A DNA stretch of 22,193 nt from CALBTQ01 sp036725605 (GCA_036725605.1 DAIMDW010000051.1:1-22193); one strand, 5' to 3'; shown: positions 13,419 to 21,960, numbered from the stretch's first letter. A program made the numbers and translations. Notes: a model not told the origin generated them from the sequence alone.

Positions 13419-14129
13419 GTGAAACGTGCCTCTATTGTAATTGTTGTTTTGTTATCGGTGCTTGTGGGTACGTGTGCTGCAGTTGAATTGCCTGCACCGA
13501 TAACGGCGAAGGCGTTGCGCGCTGTTGACGGCGACACGATAAAAATCAGCGTTGAAGGACGCGAGGATACCGTACGACTCATTGGCGTCGACACTCCCGA
13601 AACCGTCCACCCAAACAAGCCTGTCGAATATTTTGGTCGAGAGGCCAGCGCCTTCACTCATCGCATGGCTGATGGAAAAATCGTGCGCCTCGAATTCGAT
13701 CAGGCGAGCGCCGCTACAAAACACCGTGATCGGTACGGGAGGTTGCTGGCCTACGTCTTTCTGCCCGATGGTACTCTTCTGAATTCCGAAATCATCCGCC
13801 AGGGCTACGGCCATGCCTACACGAAATACCCGTTTTCTCGGAAAGAAGAATTTGTCGCCATCGAACGCGAGGCACGAGAGGCTCGACGTGGATTGTGGGC
13901 TCAGTCTGAAGATGCCTCATCTGCGGTTACTACGACGCCCATTCCCGCGCCGCCCGATGAACGGAAGTGCAAAATCAAGGGCAATATCAATGCGCGGGGA
14001 GACAAGATTTACCATGTGCCAGGACAAGAGCACTACGAGATCACGCGTATCGACGAGTCACGCGGCGAGCGTTGGTTCTGCACTGAAGAGGAAGCGGTCA
14101 AGGCGGGCTGGAGACGCGCCCGCCGGTGA
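13419..14129 (+). CDS. Exported thermonuclease (SNase family) with C-terminal sunset-like domain
   Basis: A GTG at 13419 is chosen because AAAGGAGGTG precedes it and it gives a normal signal peptide (KR, then IVIVVLLSVLVGTCAAVE). An upstream in-frame start at 13389 would add ten polar residues. The OB-fold staphylococcal-nuclease domain shows the calcium/catalytic set: VDGDT (37-39), R53 in RLIGVDTPE, E61, and R108 in DRYGR, followed by GYGHAY and AREARRGLW. The enzyme cleaves DNA and RNA outside the cytoplasm. Residues about 183-236 (CKIKGNINARGDKIYHVPG, GERWFCTEEEAVKAGWR) form the small Cys-containing domain commonly seen behind such nucleases, which I recall as the 'sunset' domain. It is tail-to-tail with the helicase gene. 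GC-rich, unlike the island to its left. Confidence 0.9.
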   Translation: MKRASIVIVVLLSVLVGTCAAVELPAPITAKALRAVDGDTIKISVEGREDTVRLIGVDTPETVHPNKPVEYFGREASAFTHRMADGKIVRLEFDQASAATKHRDRYGRLLAYVFLPDGTLLNSEIIRQGYGHAYTKYPFSRKEEFVAIEREAREARRGLWAQSEDASSAVTTTPIPAPPDERKCKIKGNINARGDKIYHVPGQEHYEITRIDESRGERWFCTEEEAVKAGWRRARR

Positions 14130-14144
14130 TCGCGATTTGATATT

Positions 14145-16790
14145 TCAGCACACCCTCACTTCTCTTTCCGGCAAATCGAGCCAGTAGCCAACCTTCGCCT
14201 TTGTCTTGATCAGCCCTCGAATTTCCTGAACTGGGACGCAATGCCCATTCCCGGCAAGTCGCCCCAGAGCCCGGACCAGCGTGCTCTTCGTGTCAGTGAT
14301 CTGATGCTCGTAAATCGGGTTGTCGCAAGCATCGTTGAGTCCCCAGATGCTGTCGTAAATTTCCCGCTTGGTCACGACCTTGCCGGGCTTTCTTGCCAGT
14401 AGTGTCAGGAACTTCAGCGGCGTCGGCTGCAGATCGACAGTCGCTCCTTTGTAGGAAACTCGGTGCTGCTCGATGTCGAGGACCAAGCTCGGCATGGGGT
14501 CAGCTTCAGCATCCGGCTCGATGGTTCCGACCGGTGCAGAATCGTCCTCCGGAATCGGCACGGAAGCACCACCTCGAATCTGCTCGAACAGTTTCTTGCC
14601 GGTCTTGGGCCCAAGGACTTCACAGAGCCGTTCCTCGGTCGTTGCTTCGAGGGCGTTCTGGTCGCTGATGCCAGCATCAGCCAGTTTTCGAAGCACAGCT
14701 CTTCCGGTTCCGGGCAATTTCAGCCGCGCCAGTTCCACGGCATCGGTCTGAATTCCAAAGGTGAGTCGCAATGATAGATCGTGAACTCGCTCAACTTGCT
14801 TTTCGCCCCAGCCCTCGGTTTCGCAGACAAGAGCCATTCCATGAAGAAGCCAGTCAAACTCCTCGGCGACACGACGAACCGCACCACCCCATACCTTGTA
14901 GCCCTGCTCGATTTTCTTGATCGGCAATTCCGCAATCCAATCATCCATCATGAGAGCCAGCTTGTAGCGCTTGTTCACTTCGTAAATGCAGTGGGCCTCC
15001 TTGGCGACAGCTTGGAAAACTGTCCAGTGGGCGATCTCGCGGCTCCGAGCGCGGCTCAGTACCTTCTCGCGGTATCCGGCACGCCGGTTTTCATCGGTGG
15101 ACATGTTAACGTAGATGTCCTCCGCATCGCGGCTGCGCGCGGCGATCACCAGCATCTCAAATTCGGTCGTGAATCGGTCCTTGGCAGTTTGCGCCCACCG
15201 AGAAAAGGCGTAGGCGGTTTTGGGATGCAGGCATTGGGAAGCGCAGACGCGCCCAAGCTCAGTGATGATCAGATGGTTTTCATGCTCCAGCACTGTGGCG
15301 CACGAGGTGCAGATGTCCACCGCCCGGTCGACGTCTTTGCGGAACTGGTCGATGGTCTGCTTCTGCCGCCATATTTCGTGGCCGGTGAAGCTGCCGAGGA
15401 GGAAATGGTAAAGCTCCTCCCTCGTCGCGCAAAGACCCGAAGCGATCAGGTTGACGACATGGCTTTCCAATGGGGCGTTGGCGAGCGTCGGCATGATGTC
15501 CTCAAAGTCTCCTTCGATGTAGTGTCCCGCCATCGCCCTGGCAGGAAAGTCGCCCATGCTGACCATGATCGAACGCCCGAAGTCAGAAGCCAGCGAAAGC
15601 CGTCCGGCGCGGCCGCTCATGTTTTCATACTCGCTGCGCGTGATATCCTCGGTGACCCAACGGCGGAACTTGGAAGAGTATTTCCATTTCTGAGAATCGA
15701 CGAACACGTTCTTGGCAGGGAGGTTCATGCCCATCGCAAGCGTCGAGGTCGAGAACAGGGCTTTGATCGATCCGGCGCGGAAGTGCTTCTCGATCAAGCG
15801 GCGTTCCGCCCAGGTCAGGTCGGAGTTGTGAAATGCGATGCCCTGGGAAAGCAGATCGGTGAGAACATCGCGGGCGTAAGTGTCCTCCATGTCGGAAAGT
15901 TCTTCGATGGCCTCATACGCCGCAGGCAGCGAGACCAGGTCGCTCAAGGCACGGGCCGCGAAGACGGTAGAATTTCTGTCCCGCAGAAAAATCATGCTCT
16001 GCTCGTTCTGTTGGGCGAGATGTGCGACATTGAGCAGCAGCTGATAGTTGGCTTGTCTCTTGGTTTCATCCCAGACCAACTCCTCGGAACCATCGGACCC
16101 AGAGTTGTGTTCACGGAAGTTGAACACTCCCTGGCACAAGATGCCCTTGCGAAGCTCGACGGGTCGTTGCGTCTCGACAAGGACACGGGCCTTAAGCCAC
16201 TTCTCCAGGCGGTCGGTTTTTCCGAGTACCGCTGACAGTCCGAGGATCTGTGGGCTGGCTTCCGAAGTCACGATGCGCGTAAGCAGAACTTCGAGCACCG
16301 GTCCACGGAATTCATCGGTGATCATTTGCAGTTCGTCCACGACGATCAGCCCAGCGCTGGTTAGCAAGGAGGGCGTGTTCACCAACAACCCTTGCATCTT
16401 CTCGTAGACGACGATGGCGATATCGAAGTCGCCGTGTTCGATCTGGTCGTCGAACTCCCGGTGGTCGCGGTTAGAGATGACCACGCGGATGCCCACTTCG
16501 CCGTAGCGTTCGGTGAACTCGACGAACTTCTCTTCGGCCAGGGATTTCTGCGGAACCAGGTAGAAAACCTTGCGCTTGTTGCGTGCCGCTCTGATTGCGG
16601 CCATTTCACCGATGAAGGTCTTGCCCGACGAGGTAGGCGAAAAGACGATCAGATTGCGGGATTCGAAAAGGCCGTATTGCTGGATGGCCTTTTCCTGGAC
16701 AGGCAGCAGCGTTTCTCCGATGTGCTGCTTCCATGTGTCCACGATTCGTTTTTCAATTCCGTATCCTTCAAGAAAATCAACTCGCATCAT
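14145..16790 (-). CDS. Ski2/Hel308-like DExH helicase with C-terminal OmpR-type winged helix
   Basis: An 881-residue protein from the ATG at 16790, which follows GGGGGG by about eight bases; an ATG at 16844 in frame would add 18 residues. Helicase motifs: VQEKAI (31-36), SPTSSGKT (51-58), DELQ at 152-155 in place of DExH, GLSAVLGK, FHNSDLTWAERRLIE, and STSTLAMGMNLPA with MSGRAGR (motifs V/VI). A helix-hairpin-helix region follows (LPGTGRAVLRKLADAGI), as in Hel308/Ski2 repair helicases. Unusually, the last 100 residues are a PhoB/OmpR-type winged helix (LQPTPLKFLTLLARKPGKVVTKREIYDSIWG, then GYWLDL). It lies about 100 bases behind lexA with no separate LexA box visible, so it is probably SOS-induced and used in repair or replication-fork processing. 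The fusion suggests site-directed loading. Confidence 0.87.
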   Translation of the reverse strand: MMRVDFLEGYGIEKRIVDTWKQHIGETLLPVQEKAIQQYGLFESRNLIVFSPTSSGKTFIGEMAAIRAARNKRKVFYLVPQKSLAEEKFVEFTERYGEVGIRVVISNRDHREFDDQIEHGDFDIAIVVYEKMQGLLVNTPSLLTSAGLIVVDELQMITDEFRGPVLEVLLTRIVTSEASPQILGLSAVLGKTDRLEKWLKARVLVETQRPVELRKGILCQGVFNFREHNSGSDGSEELVWDETKRQANYQLLLNVAHLAQQNEQSMIFLRDRNSTVFAARALSDLVSLPAAYEAIEELSDMEDTYARDVLTDLLSQGIAFHNSDLTWAERRLIEKHFRAGSIKALFSTSTLAMGMNLPAKNVFVDSQKWKYSSKFRRWVTEDITRSEYENMSGRAGRLSLASDFGRSIMVSMGDFPARAMAGHYIEGDFEDIMPTLANAPLESHVVNLIASGLCATREELYHFLLGSFTGHEIWRQKQTIDQFRKDVDRAVDICTSCATVLEHENHLIITELGRVCASQCLHPKTAYAFSRWAQTAKDRFTTEFEMLVIAARSRDAEDIYVNMSTDENRRAGYREKVLSRARSREIAHWTVFQAVAKEAHCIYEVNKRYKLALMMDDWIAELPIKKIEQGYKVWGGAVRRVAEEFDWLLHGMALVCETEGWGEKQVERVHDLSLRLTFGIQTDAVELARLKLPGTGRAVLRKLADAGISDQNALEATTEERLCEVLGPKTGKKLFEQIRGGASVPIPEDDSAPVGTIEPDAEADPMPSLVLDIEQHRVSYKGATVDLQPTPLKFLTLLARKPGKVVTKREIYDSIWGLNDACDNPIYEHQITDTKSTLVRALGRLAGNGHCVPVQEIRGLIKTKAKVGYWLDLPEREVRVC

Positions 16791-16892
16791 GGGCGTTTCC
16801 CCCCGAAACGCGCCCAACTTTTGAATAGCGAACGAGAGTTTCATCTTCCCCTGGGCGTTGCAGAAAGAGGGGATCTCGCCCGCCGAATTGCA

Positions 16893-17495
16893 TCAATCCA
16901 GATCGCGGAAAACCCCTATAACCCTTCCCACGATCCGGATGTCCTGACGTGCCGCATCGATCAACAAAGGAGCCAGCAAGTGGTTCTCAGGCTGTAAACG
17001 AATGACTCGACCTTCACGGAAAAACCGCTTTACCGTCGCTTCGTCATCCATCAGGGCAACCACGATGGAGCCGTTTTCTGCGTCCGGTTGCTCGCGCACG
17101 ATCACGACGTCGCCGTCAAGAATTCCGGCCTCGATCATGCTCTCGCCGGTAACTTTCAGAGCGAACACTTTCGAGTCTCGATAAGCCTTCCGATCCACCG
17201 GCAGGTAGCCATCGATGTTTTCCACAGCCAGGAGCGGCGACCCTGCCGGAACCTGGCCGAGGATCGGGATGCCTTTTTCCCCAAAAGGCTTGCTCGTCAA
17301 TTCGATGGATCGCGCTTCGCCGGTGCGCCGCAAAAGCCCCTTCTTTTCCATGCGCTTCAGATGGGCGAACACCGTCGACGACTTGATCCCGAACTTGTCC
17401 CCGATTTCCCGGACGGTCGGTGGCATCCCGCGTCCGTCGCTAAAGTCTTCGATATAGCGAAGGATTTTTTCTTGCATGGCGGAAGGTGCTTCCAC
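16893..17495 (-). CDS. lexA: LexA repressor, SOS regulator
   Basis: A 200-residue LexA. A GTG at 17495 with AAAGGAG eight bases upstream is the chosen start; the ATG at residue 7 is less well placed. Residues 7-70 form the winged helix (MPPTVREIGDKFGIKSSTVFAHLKRMEKKGLL). The hinge has the self-cleavage pair A84-G85 (QVPAGSP), and the peptidase domain has S119 (GESM) and K156 (EATVKRF), so RecA-stimulated self-cleavage should be intact. It represses DNA-damage genes and presumably itself, through the palindrome at 17529-17546. The helicase gene downstream on the same strand makes a two-gene SOS unit. An extra lexA on a mobile element often controls only local genes, so the chromosome may carry another copy. 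Confidence 0.95.
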   Translation of the reverse strand: MEAPSAMQEKILRYIEDFSDGRGMPPTVREIGDKFGIKSSTVFAHLKRMEKKGLLRRTGEARSIELTSKPFGEKGIPILGQVPAGSPLLAVENIDGYLPVDRKAYRDSKVFALKVTGESMIEAGILDGDVVIVREQPDAENGSIVVALMDDEATVKRFFREGRVIRLQPENHLLAPLLIDAARQDIRIVGRVIGVFRDLD

Positions 17496-17522
17496 TTTTC
17501 GGTCTCCTTTGTTCTGATGTAC

Positions 17523-17551
17523 AAGATAGGCTAACTTTTGTTAGCCGTCAA
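17523..17551 (-). promoter_or_regulatory. lexA promoter with palindromic LexA box in its spacer
   Basis: On the minus strand TTGACG (17551-17546) and TATCTT (17528-17523) are 17 bases apart. The perfect palindrome GGCTAACAAAAGTTAGCC (17529-17546; 7-base arms, 4-base centre) fills the spacer. A repressor bound there would block RNA polymerase directly. The motif differs from the Escherichia coli box (CTG-N10-CAG) and the Bacillus type. I see no second copy elsewhere in the window. Confidence 0.7.
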
Positions 17552-17748
17552 GCGAAAAAGAAAAAAAATTTGTCTAGGAGTACACAGATTTCAAAAATGA
17601 TGGTATCTTTCCTTCAAAATCCGGTTAGTTAGATGATTCTGCCTCGTTTTCGAAGGAAGGATGTCTGTTGAAAAGACTCCTTTTGAATCTAGGTGCTTGT
17701 ATTTTAATCTTTTTTCGCGGTTCAAGACCGTGTGGGGGACTGTAGCCG
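17552..17748. other. Upstream region of the KAP NTPase gene
   Basis: AT-rich. Contains AGGA-T-GTCT (17658-17666) pairing with AGACTCCT (17674-17681) followed by TTTT, a terminator- or attenuator-like stem. It also contains a possible 36-codon frame at 17661-17771 (starting MSVEKTPF) that overlaps the NTPase start. A small CGGT/ACCG stem lies at 17718-17730. No clear promoter hexamers stand out. Confidence 0.3.
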
Positions 17749-19575
17749 ATGCCAGAGCCAAACAAAATTAGATATCACGGCGTTCCCGACCAACCATTGG
17801 AGAGTCTCGAGAAGGATAAACTGAAGCTAAGGAAATACGCAGAGGCCCTCGCCACGTTTTTACTGGAGTGCGACACCCCCCTGACAGTGGGTATTCAAGG
17901 AGATTGGGGTACTGGAAAAACAAGCCTCATGAATATGATCAAGGAAATCATTGATAATTTCGAGGAAGACAGTAAAAATCAATCGCCAAATTCAAATTTT
18001 CAAATAATTCATGTTTGGTTTAATACTTGGCTTTATTCTCAGTTTGATCTTGATCGAGATGTTGCCTCCATCATGTTGACTCACTTTGTTTCAAAATTAA
18101 CAAAAGGCGATGACGACGACAATCCACCACAATTGAGCGAAAAAGCTAAGGACGCTGCAAGAAGCTTTGTGAAGCTTGTTGCTAGTGCTGCAACAAAAAA
18201 ATTCGCTGGCATGGATTGGGCAGAACTGGTCAATATGATGGAAAAAAAGGAATCTATTCCCAGTATTGAGTTAGAGGAGTTGAAAAATAAATTTAGCAAA
18301 CTTTGCAAAGAATTGACCGAAAAGAATCCGCGAAATAGAATTATTTTCTACGTGGATGATTTGGACAGATTGCTTCCAGAAAAAGCGGTTGAATTATTGG
18401 AAGTAATGAAGAATTTTTTGGACGTCCCTCAAACAATATTTGTTTTGGCTTGTGACTATAAAATTATCAAGCAAGGAATTAATCAAAAATTTAAATATGA
18501 TTCAGAATTAGCAGACGGGCGTTCTTTTTTTGATAAAATTATTCAAGTTCCCTTTCAGATGCCAACACACTCATACGATTTTTTAGATTATATTGGCGAG
18601 ATGCTGCGAACCATCGATTGGCCTGATCGGAGCAAGTCCTCCGTTTCGGAGTACCGCGACATTTTGAATTTAACCATCGGATCAAATCCCCGATCTATAA
18701 AGCGTTTATTCAATAGTTTGCTACTGATTAAAATTGTAATGGAAAAAGAAAATGAGCTAATCGAAAATGGTCCAGAGCTTGAAAGCGAAGCGGAACACTC
18801 CAATATTTTTGAAAATGCCACTCTCCAGAAGATCTTATTTGCAACTGTTTGCATGGAGATGGCTCACAAACCATTACATCGGTATCTAGCTTCCGATCCA
18901 ACTACTATCGAAAACCTATCTGATGAGAAGAGCATCTTTGATCTTATTGAAAAAGGTGAAGTAAAATACGAGGGGAAAGATCCGAGATCAACATTAATGC
19001 CGTTTGTTTCATATTACTATAATTTGGTTAACTCAGTTGATGAAGACGATGCGCTTTCTGACAAAGATAAATCGGAGCTATGTCACATTTTTAACGTGTC
19101 TAATACTACCTCTGTTATCGACTCAGGAAGCCAAGAAAAAGAAGCTTTGAGGTCAAACATTGCGAAGAGAAAGAAATTCCTTAGTGACTTAACAAAGCAA
19201 GAGATCGACTCAAAAACAATCGAAAGAGTGGATTCATTTATTGACAGAATCAGCGAATATTGTAAGGCGGAAAAATGGTATGTGGAGGATGACCGTACAA
19301 TCAGTTTTGTTCCTCAGTTTTTATTTAAACGTCAAAAAACAAAGAAAGATTTGTTCTCATTGATTAGTGATGGGAATGCATATTTTGACATTTGCAACGG
19401 CGAGGCAACGGGTGACGCTCCACAAGAAGTTATCAGCAGAACAATAAAATGGATAAAATCAAACAACATTGAATACTATGATTTAGAGGATGACGGATGC
19501 TCTCAAATAAAAATACGAAGTCTCTTGGAAAACGAAGAGTCTTTTTTTGAAATGCTAGGGGAAATGATCAGATAA
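17749..19575 (+). CDS. KAP family P-loop NTPase
   Basis: A 608-residue protein with ATG at 17749 and a weak GGGGGA about 11 bases upstream. Walker A is GDWGTGKT (51-58), followed by the KAP signature WFNTWLYS (about 90-97). Walker B is IIFYVDDLDRLLPEKAVELL (about 197-216), and FVLACDYKII and FFDKIIQVPFQMP follow, all standard for KAP (Kidins220/ARMS-PifA) NTPases of the STAND-like group. Family members include the phage-exclusion protein PifA and many stand-alone defence candidates. Many have membrane helices inserted in the P-loop domain; here that insert is replaced by a soluble amphipathic region. The C-terminal 250 residues are unrecognised and may sense or act. The gene is markedly AT-rich and sits alone between the GC-rich lexA block and the recombinase, which suggests a separate acquisition as anti-phage cargo. 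Confidence 0.9.
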   Translation: MPEPNKIRYHGVPDQPLESLEKDKLKLRKYAEALATFLLECDTPLTVGIQGDWGTGKTSLMNMIKEIIDNFEEDSKNQSPNSNFQIIHVWFNTWLYSQFDLDRDVASIMLTHFVSKLTKGDDDDNPPQLSEKAKDAARSFVKLVASAATKKFAGMDWAELVNMMEKKESIPSIELEELKNKFSKLCKELTEKNPRNRIIFYVDDLDRLLPEKAVELLEVMKNFLDVPQTIFVLACDYKIIKQGINQKFKYDSELADGRSFFDKIIQVPFQMPTHSYDFLDYIGEMLRTIDWPDRSKSSVSEYRDILNLTIGSNPRSIKRLFNSLLLIKIVMEKENELIENGPELESEAEHSNIFENATLQKILFATVCMEMAHKPLHRYLASDPTTIENLSDEKSIFDLIEKGEVKYEGKDPRSTLMPFVSYYYNLVNSVDEDDALSDKDKSELCHIFNVSNTTSVIDSGSQEKEALRSNIAKRKKFLSDLTKQEIDSKTIERVDSFIDRISEYCKAEKWYVEDDRTISFVPQFLFKRQKTKKDLFSLISDGNAYFDICNGEATGDAPQEVISRTIKWIKSNNIEYYDLEDDGCSQIKIRSLLENEESFFEMLGEMIR

Positions 19576-19589
19576 AATTATCTACGGAA

Positions 19590-21689
19590 TTATTGGCAGA
19601 CCGCGTCTCGGTCCGTTTCATTTACTTCAAAAATCCCATCGAAAGCCGCTCGATATTTTTCCGGGATGCGTCCAAGCAGAATCTTTAAGTCATCGTGGCT
19701 GAATCGAGTTCCCTTTTTCCCTTCGAATTCTGTCCAGTGGTACTGCTCCTCGGTGAATCCCAGCAGCTTGCCCATCTCGCGCTGCGACATGCCAAGGCAC
19801 TCGCGCACCTTCAGCAACTTGTACTTCGGCCGGGCATCACTGGGCACCGGCTTGACGCCAAGCATCTCAGCAACACTCACACCGAAAAACTCGGCCACAC
19901 GGCGCCTCGTCGCGTGAATGTGCGGCCTCATTCCCCGCCGCTCCCAGTTGGCTATGGTGCATTCATCGACGCCGATGTTACGGGCAAGTTCCTTCTTGGT
20001 GAGCCGGTGTCTTGTCCGAAGCCATTCCACCCGCTCGCCGAAGGAGGTCATCTCTTCGAACTTCTTGACCATGTGGATTTCTTCGCTGGTGTTCACGGTA
20101 ACCACTAGGTCTCCATCTTTCGGCATTGCCTGCAGTTGTCCGTCAAAACCGAAGGCTTCCCTCAAAACGTTGAAGTCCAGGTGTATGTCCAGACGTCCTT
20201 CCGGCATGGCGACAATCTTCCTGACGACCGCAGCGAGCATTTCTTTCTGCTCTCCGATGTGCAGCCCTTCAAATACGCTGCTGAAATCTGAGAAAGACGC
20301 CTGCAGTTTCGCCAAGTCAACGTGAGTGTGATCGCCGTCGATGCCCGCTTCTTTGCGAAGCCTGTCGATTTCACCTTCGAGAATCTGCTTTTCCGATTTC
20401 AACGGTTTTGCCCGGGCGGTCAGTTCCTCATGGTCGAGCAGGCCGTCCTGGTAAGCGTCCAGAATTCTCTTGAGAGCCTTTTCAACCTCGGCCAGCTGTC
20501 GATGGAGCGAGCGCGCCTGATCGTCGAGGTTCTGCCGAATGAATTCCTTGTTGGCGATGAACTTTTTCGCCTGCTGAATGACCGGCGTCGGGTCGGTCGC
20601 CCACTGCGCCAAGGCTTCAATGACTTTTTGTTCGGTGCGCCATCGATCAAAAGTGAGACCGGAACAAACATCCGGTCCTTTTTGAAGCCGCCACGAGCAA
20701 CGGTAGTAGGACCAGTTGCCGCCGCCGCGCCCTTTTTTCGGATGGTTGTAACCGGCCATGCTGCCTCCACATAAGCCGCATTTGATCAACCCGGAAAGCA
20801 GGTAGGTGGATCGCTTGTTGCGGTGGTGCAGGCCGGTCTTGTTGGTCATGATGTCGTTTGCCTGGGTCCATGTTTCCTTGGAGATAATGGGCGGCCAGAC
20901 GTCCTCGACGATGATCCAGTCCTTTTTGGGGCGCGGTGTCGAAGTGGAGCTTGTTCCTTTTCGCTTGTTGTAGGTCAGAGCGCCGTAGTAGGTCGGATTC
21001 GACAGGGTGCGGCTGACGCTGGTGCCGCTCCAATGTTCGGCATAGCGCGGTTTCGATTGTTGAGCGTTCAAGTAGTGGGTTACATATCGGATGCTGCGTC
21101 GCTCGATGTAGAGGTCGAACATCCTTCGGACGTGTTCGGCTTCGTCATCGCGGATCACCAGTTTCCCTTCCACCACCTGGTATCCGTAGGGAACCACGCC
21201 GCCATTCCATTTTCCCTCCCTGGCGCGCACCAGCATGTGCTCGCGGACGCGTTCGGCAATCATCTCCCTCTCGAACTGGGCGAACGAACCCAAGACGTTT
21301 AGGGTCAACCGCCCCATGGGATTCGAGGTGTCGAAGCGCTGAGATATCGAGATGAAGGCGACCTCGTGGTTTTCCAGCGTGTCGAGCAAACGCAGCAGGT
21401 CGCGCAGGTTGCGGCTGATCCGGTCGATCTTGGTGACCACCACAGCGCCGAACTTTTTCGCCGCGACATCGGCCATCATCCGATTGAAGGCCGGACGGTT
21501 CCCGGTCGAACTGCCGGATAGTCCGGCGTCGGAATAGTGCTCGTGTATTTTCAGTTTGTGGAACGCGCAATACTCGCGCAGCACCTTTTCCTGGGTCGCC
21601 AACGACTCCGACTGCACCTGCATGTCGGTGGACACGCGGGAGTAAATGGCGACCACGGTTCCGGTTTCTAATCTATCGCTGTCCAGCAT
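19590..21689 (-). CDS. Large serine recombinase with two C-terminal XRE-type HTH domains
   Basis: A 699-residue protein. The ATG at 21689 follows AGGAGG by four bases; a GTG at 21692 would be too close. The resolvase catalytic domain (about 10-155) has YSRVS with the nucleophile S20, then QRFDTSNPMGRL and FERE. A 'Recombinase' domain follows (about 165-300, PYGY to SNPTYYGAL). Next are a zinc ribbon (CGLCGG and DVCSG) and a long coiled coil. This is the architecture of integrases of phages and integrative elements. Unusually, two helix-turn-helix units are appended at about 560-625 (LTKKELARNIGVDECTIANWERRG) and 640-690 (MSQREMGKLLGFTEEQ). These could bind the dyad at 21719-21742 or guide site choice. 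It is tail-to-tail with the KAP gene and marks the region as mobile. Confidence 0.93.
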   Translation of the reverse strand: MLDSDRLETGTVVAIYSRVSTDMQVQSESLATQEKVLREYCAFHKLKIHEHYSDAGLSGSSTGNRPAFNRMMADVAAKKFGAVVVTKIDRISRNLRDLLRLLDTLENHEVAFISISQRFDTSNPMGRLTLNVLGSFAQFEREMIAERVREHMLVRAREGKWNGGVVPYGYQVVEGKLVIRDDEAEHVRRMFDLYIERRSIRYVTHYLNAQQSKPRYAEHWSGTSVSRTLSNPTYYGALTYNKRKGTSSTSTPRPKKDWIIVEDVWPPIISKETWTQANDIMTNKTGLHHRNKRSTYLLSGLIKCGLCGGSMAGYNHPKKGRGGGNWSYYRCSWRLQKGPDVCSGLTFDRWRTEQKVIEALAQWATDPTPVIQQAKKFIANKEFIRQNLDDQARSLHRQLAEVEKALKRILDAYQDGLLDHEELTARAKPLKSEKQILEGEIDRLRKEAGIDGDHTHVDLAKLQASFSDFSSVFEGLHIGEQKEMLAAVVRKIVAMPEGRLDIHLDFNVLREAFGFDGQLQAMPKDGDLVVTVNTSEEIHMVKKFEEMTSFGERVEWLRTRHRLTKKELARNIGVDECTIANWERRGMRPHIHATRRRVAEFFGVSVAEMLGVKPVPSDARPKYKLLKVRECLGMSQREMGKLLGFTEEQYHWTEFEGKKGTRFSHDDLKILLGRIPEKYRAAFDGIFEVNETDRDAVCQ

Positions 21690-21710
21690 CACACCTCCTC
21701 GTTTTAGGTT

Positions 21711-21742
21711 TGTCCCAGGTGTCCCTTACCTCGACGGGACAC
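21711..21742. promoter_or_regulatory. TGTCCC dyad in the recombinase leader
   Basis: GTGTCCC (21719-21725) and GGGACAC (21736-21742) flank ten bases, and an extra TGTCCC copy lies at 21711-21716. The dyad is 20-50 bases upstream of the recombinase start, so a bound protein, perhaps the recombinase's own HTH domains, would block transcription. It could instead form a leader hairpin. It might also belong to the recombination site, which usually lies beside such genes. Confidence 0.5.
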
Positions 21743-21762
21743 ATCATCAAGGCTTTCTTTAT

Positions 21763-21778
21763 TGCGAGGAGCGTGCCA
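21763..21778 (-). promoter_or_regulatory. Sigma-54-like promoter facing the recombinase
   Basis: On the minus strand TGGCAC, five bases, TCGCA. The -24 element is perfect and the invariant GG and GC are ten bases apart, but -12 reads TCGC instead of TTGC. Transcription would start near 21751, leaving about 60 leader bases before the ATG at 21689. Confidence 0.42.
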
Positions 21779-21855
21779 CGCACGGCGAGCCGTTCGTGCT
21801 GTCAAAAGGCCGTAAATCAAGGGTTTTATTGAATCGTCATGAAGGGACGGGGCTC

Positions 21856-21960
21856 ATTCCGTTTTGCAAATGGCGTTATAAATTTTGCAAAAGGGCCTTT
21901 CCGTTTTGCAAACAGCCCATTCCGTTTTACAAATTGGGCTTTTCGTTTTGCACTTTTCGC
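21856..21960. repeat. Five 21-bp direct repeats, core TTTTGCAAA
   Basis: Five units begin at 21856, 21877, 21898, 21919 and 21940. The shared core (A/T)TTCCGTTTTGCAAA is followed by a G/C-rich spacer. The TTTTGCAAA cores start at 21862, 21883, 21904, 21925 (TTTTACAAA) and 21946 (TTTTGCAC), exactly two helical turns apart, so bound proteins would line up on one face. The array lies between two diverging sigma-54-type promoters at distances normal for enhancer sites. An iteron role for a replication protein is the alternative. Confidence 0.85.

Noticed and set aside
14781..16235. 484-codon plus-strand frame opposite the helicase gene
   Set aside because: It is a GC-rich shadow of a gene with clear helicase motifs and has no recognisable domains of its own.
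17714..17732. GGTTCAAGACC resembling a tRNA T-arm
   Set aside because: No acceptor, D or anticodon arms fit around it, so it is not a tRNA. A recombination remnant cannot be shown.
21856..21960. Possible CRISPR array
   Set aside because: Units are contiguous at 21 bases with no room for spacers, and no cas genes are present.
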